64,000 nucleotides of DNA, from assembly GCF_902859805.1 (NCBI RefSeq), contig NZ_CADIKC010000005.1, positions 186,001 to 250,000 on the forward strand, read 5' to 3'. Of the stretch, positions 63,210 to 64,000 are shown piece after piece. The translations under genes were made by a program, and so were the position numbers. The notes beneath the pieces were generated by a model, which saw nothing but the letters and a program-made list of their open reading frames with translations, was not told the origin of the DNA and ran no database searches. Source of the stretch: Paraburkholderia sediminicola. GTDB taxonomy: Bacteria > Pseudomonadota > Gammaproteobacteria > Burkholderiales > Burkholderiaceae. The number at the start of each line of letters is the position of its first letter. Within the stretch, counting starts at the first letter, position 1.

Positions 63210-63323
63210 GGAACCAACTGAAACCGGGAAGCGCAGAGGCAAGATGTTTATTATCGCACCGCGCGCCAGCGTCTGTCGTACGTTCCAGACGCCGTCGCCG
63301 GCGGCCGTACCGGAGTGTGTTCG

Positions 63324-64000
63324 ATGAAGTTCCGCCTCATTCCCGCGCTGCTGATTCTGCTGGTGATCGTGGTGACGGTGCGGCTCGGCTTCTGGCAGCG
63401 CGACCGCGCGCATCAGAAGGAAGCGCTCGAAGCCCACATCACGCAGTTCGAAGACGCGCCCGCACGGCCTGTGAGCGCTACGCCGGTGGCACTCAAGGAC
63501 ATCGAATTCCATCGCGTGAAGGCGCGCGGCAGTTTCGTCGCTGACAAAGTCGTCTATCTGGATAATCGCCCGTATAACGATCAGCCGGGCTTTTACGTCG
63601 TGATGCCTTTTAAACTGGCCGACGGCGGTTACGTGCTGGTCAATCGCGGCTGGCTGCCGCGCAACATGAACAATCGCGAGACCATCGCACCGTACGCCAC
63701 GCCACAAGGTGAGATCGAAATCGAAGGCATTGCGCGCGCCGATGCCTCGCGAGCATTCGAGTTGGGGCAGGGCGGATCGGCCGCGCATCAGAAGATCCGC
63801 CAGAATCTGGATACGGCGGCTTACGCTGCGGAAATCGGGCTGCCGTTGCAATCGTTCGTGATCCAGCAACTGAGCGACGACGGCGACAAACTGGTGCGCG
63901 ACTGGCCGGCGCCGACAACCGGCGTCGAAACCAATTACGGCTACATGTTCCAGTGGTGGGGCATGGCGGCCGCGGCTCTCGTCTTCGGCCTGTACGCCGC
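63324..64000 (+). CDS. SURF1-family oxidase assembly protein, 3' end outside window
   Basis: 225 residues visible; the frame runs off the window. N-terminal membrane helix (LIPALLILLVIVVTVRLGFWQRDRAHQKEAL), then VYLDNRPYNDQPGFYVVMPF, VLVNRGWLPRN and, near the edge, ETNYGYMFQWWGMAAAALVFGLYA, the second helix of SURF1. It helps insert haem a into subunit I, in keeping with the oxidase operon beside it. Confidence 0.92.
   Translation, partial: MKFRLIPALLILLVIVVTVRLGFWQRDRAHQKEALEAHITQFEDAPARPVSATPVALKDIEFHRVKARGSFVADKVVYLDNRPYNDQPGFYVVMPFKLADGGYVLVNRGWLPRNMNNRETIAPYATPQGEIEIEGIARADASRAFELGQGGSAAHQKIRQNLDTAAYAAEIGLPLQSFVIQQLSDDGDKLVRDWPAPTTGVETNYGYMFQWWGMAAAALVFGLYA

Overview
The window reads as a chromosome segment of a Burkholderiaceae bacterium, most likely Paraburkholderia. 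The right-hand 26 kb carries the housekeeping blocks typical of that family: ubiK/glnK/amtB, gshA-gshB, a regulatory PTS, a rhodanese-grxC-secB-gpsA operon and the aa3 oxidase cluster. The left-hand 38 kb is accessory DNA. The two meet inside comM: the gene at 37799-38914 (minus strand) follows normal ComM up to the Walker B Asp-Glu and then switches, near 37892-37895, to about 30 unrelated residues. comM is therefore the visible right boundary of a genomic island; the left boundary and any integrase or transposase lie outside the window.

Region 1 (1-5.2 kb): the tail of an AbiEi-type antitoxin with no toxin after it, a membrane-anchored zinc metallopeptidase-like protein, a decayed stretch, and a large SF2 helicase with a C-terminal PD-(D/E)xK nuclease. 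Region 2 (5.6-17.4 kb) is an electrophile and oxidative-stress block under three local regulators. A TetR-family gene lies divergent to a coniferyl aldehyde dehydrogenase. Two paralogous MerR regulators, each with a single cysteine at residue 120, sit among four near-identical MerR-type promoters (19-bp spacers). These face a DJ-1/PfpI protein, an acetoacetate decarboxylase-like gene plus merR, an alpha/beta hydrolase and an Old Yellow Enzyme. A LysR gene lies between two further modules (DoxX + NTF2-like; pirin + NmrA-like) whose upstream regions share one operator/promoter block.

Region 3 (17.4-37.9 kb) is a dense set of candidate defence and conflict genes. It includes an orphan Xre/MbcA/ParS-type antitoxin, an RloC-like ATPase with zinc hook and putative Arg-Glu-His nuclease, and a possible ADP-ribosyltransferase fold. 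It also has a 1650-residue nuclease-NTPase of Avs-like layout, an ApeA-like HEPN protein next to an AAA ATPase and a DUF3800 protein, a zinc-ribbon HEPN protein, DUF4238 and an Xre repressor. A 142-bp element with 20-bp inverted repeats and a frame-broken gene lie between them.

Region 4 (37.9-64 kb) is the core genome: truncated comM, ubiK, glnK-amtB behind a sigma-54 promoter and NtrC sites, gshA-gshB, EIIA-Man/HPr/EI, moeB, ctpA, gpmA, the rhodanese-grxC-secB-gpsA operon, a macro-domain gene, trmL, comF, a BioC-like methyltransferase, then DUF2244 and ctaC-ctaD-(small assembly protein)-ctaG-DUF2970-ctaE, an antisense DUF2909 gene and the start of a SURF1 gene. No tRNA, rRNA or CRISPR array was seen.
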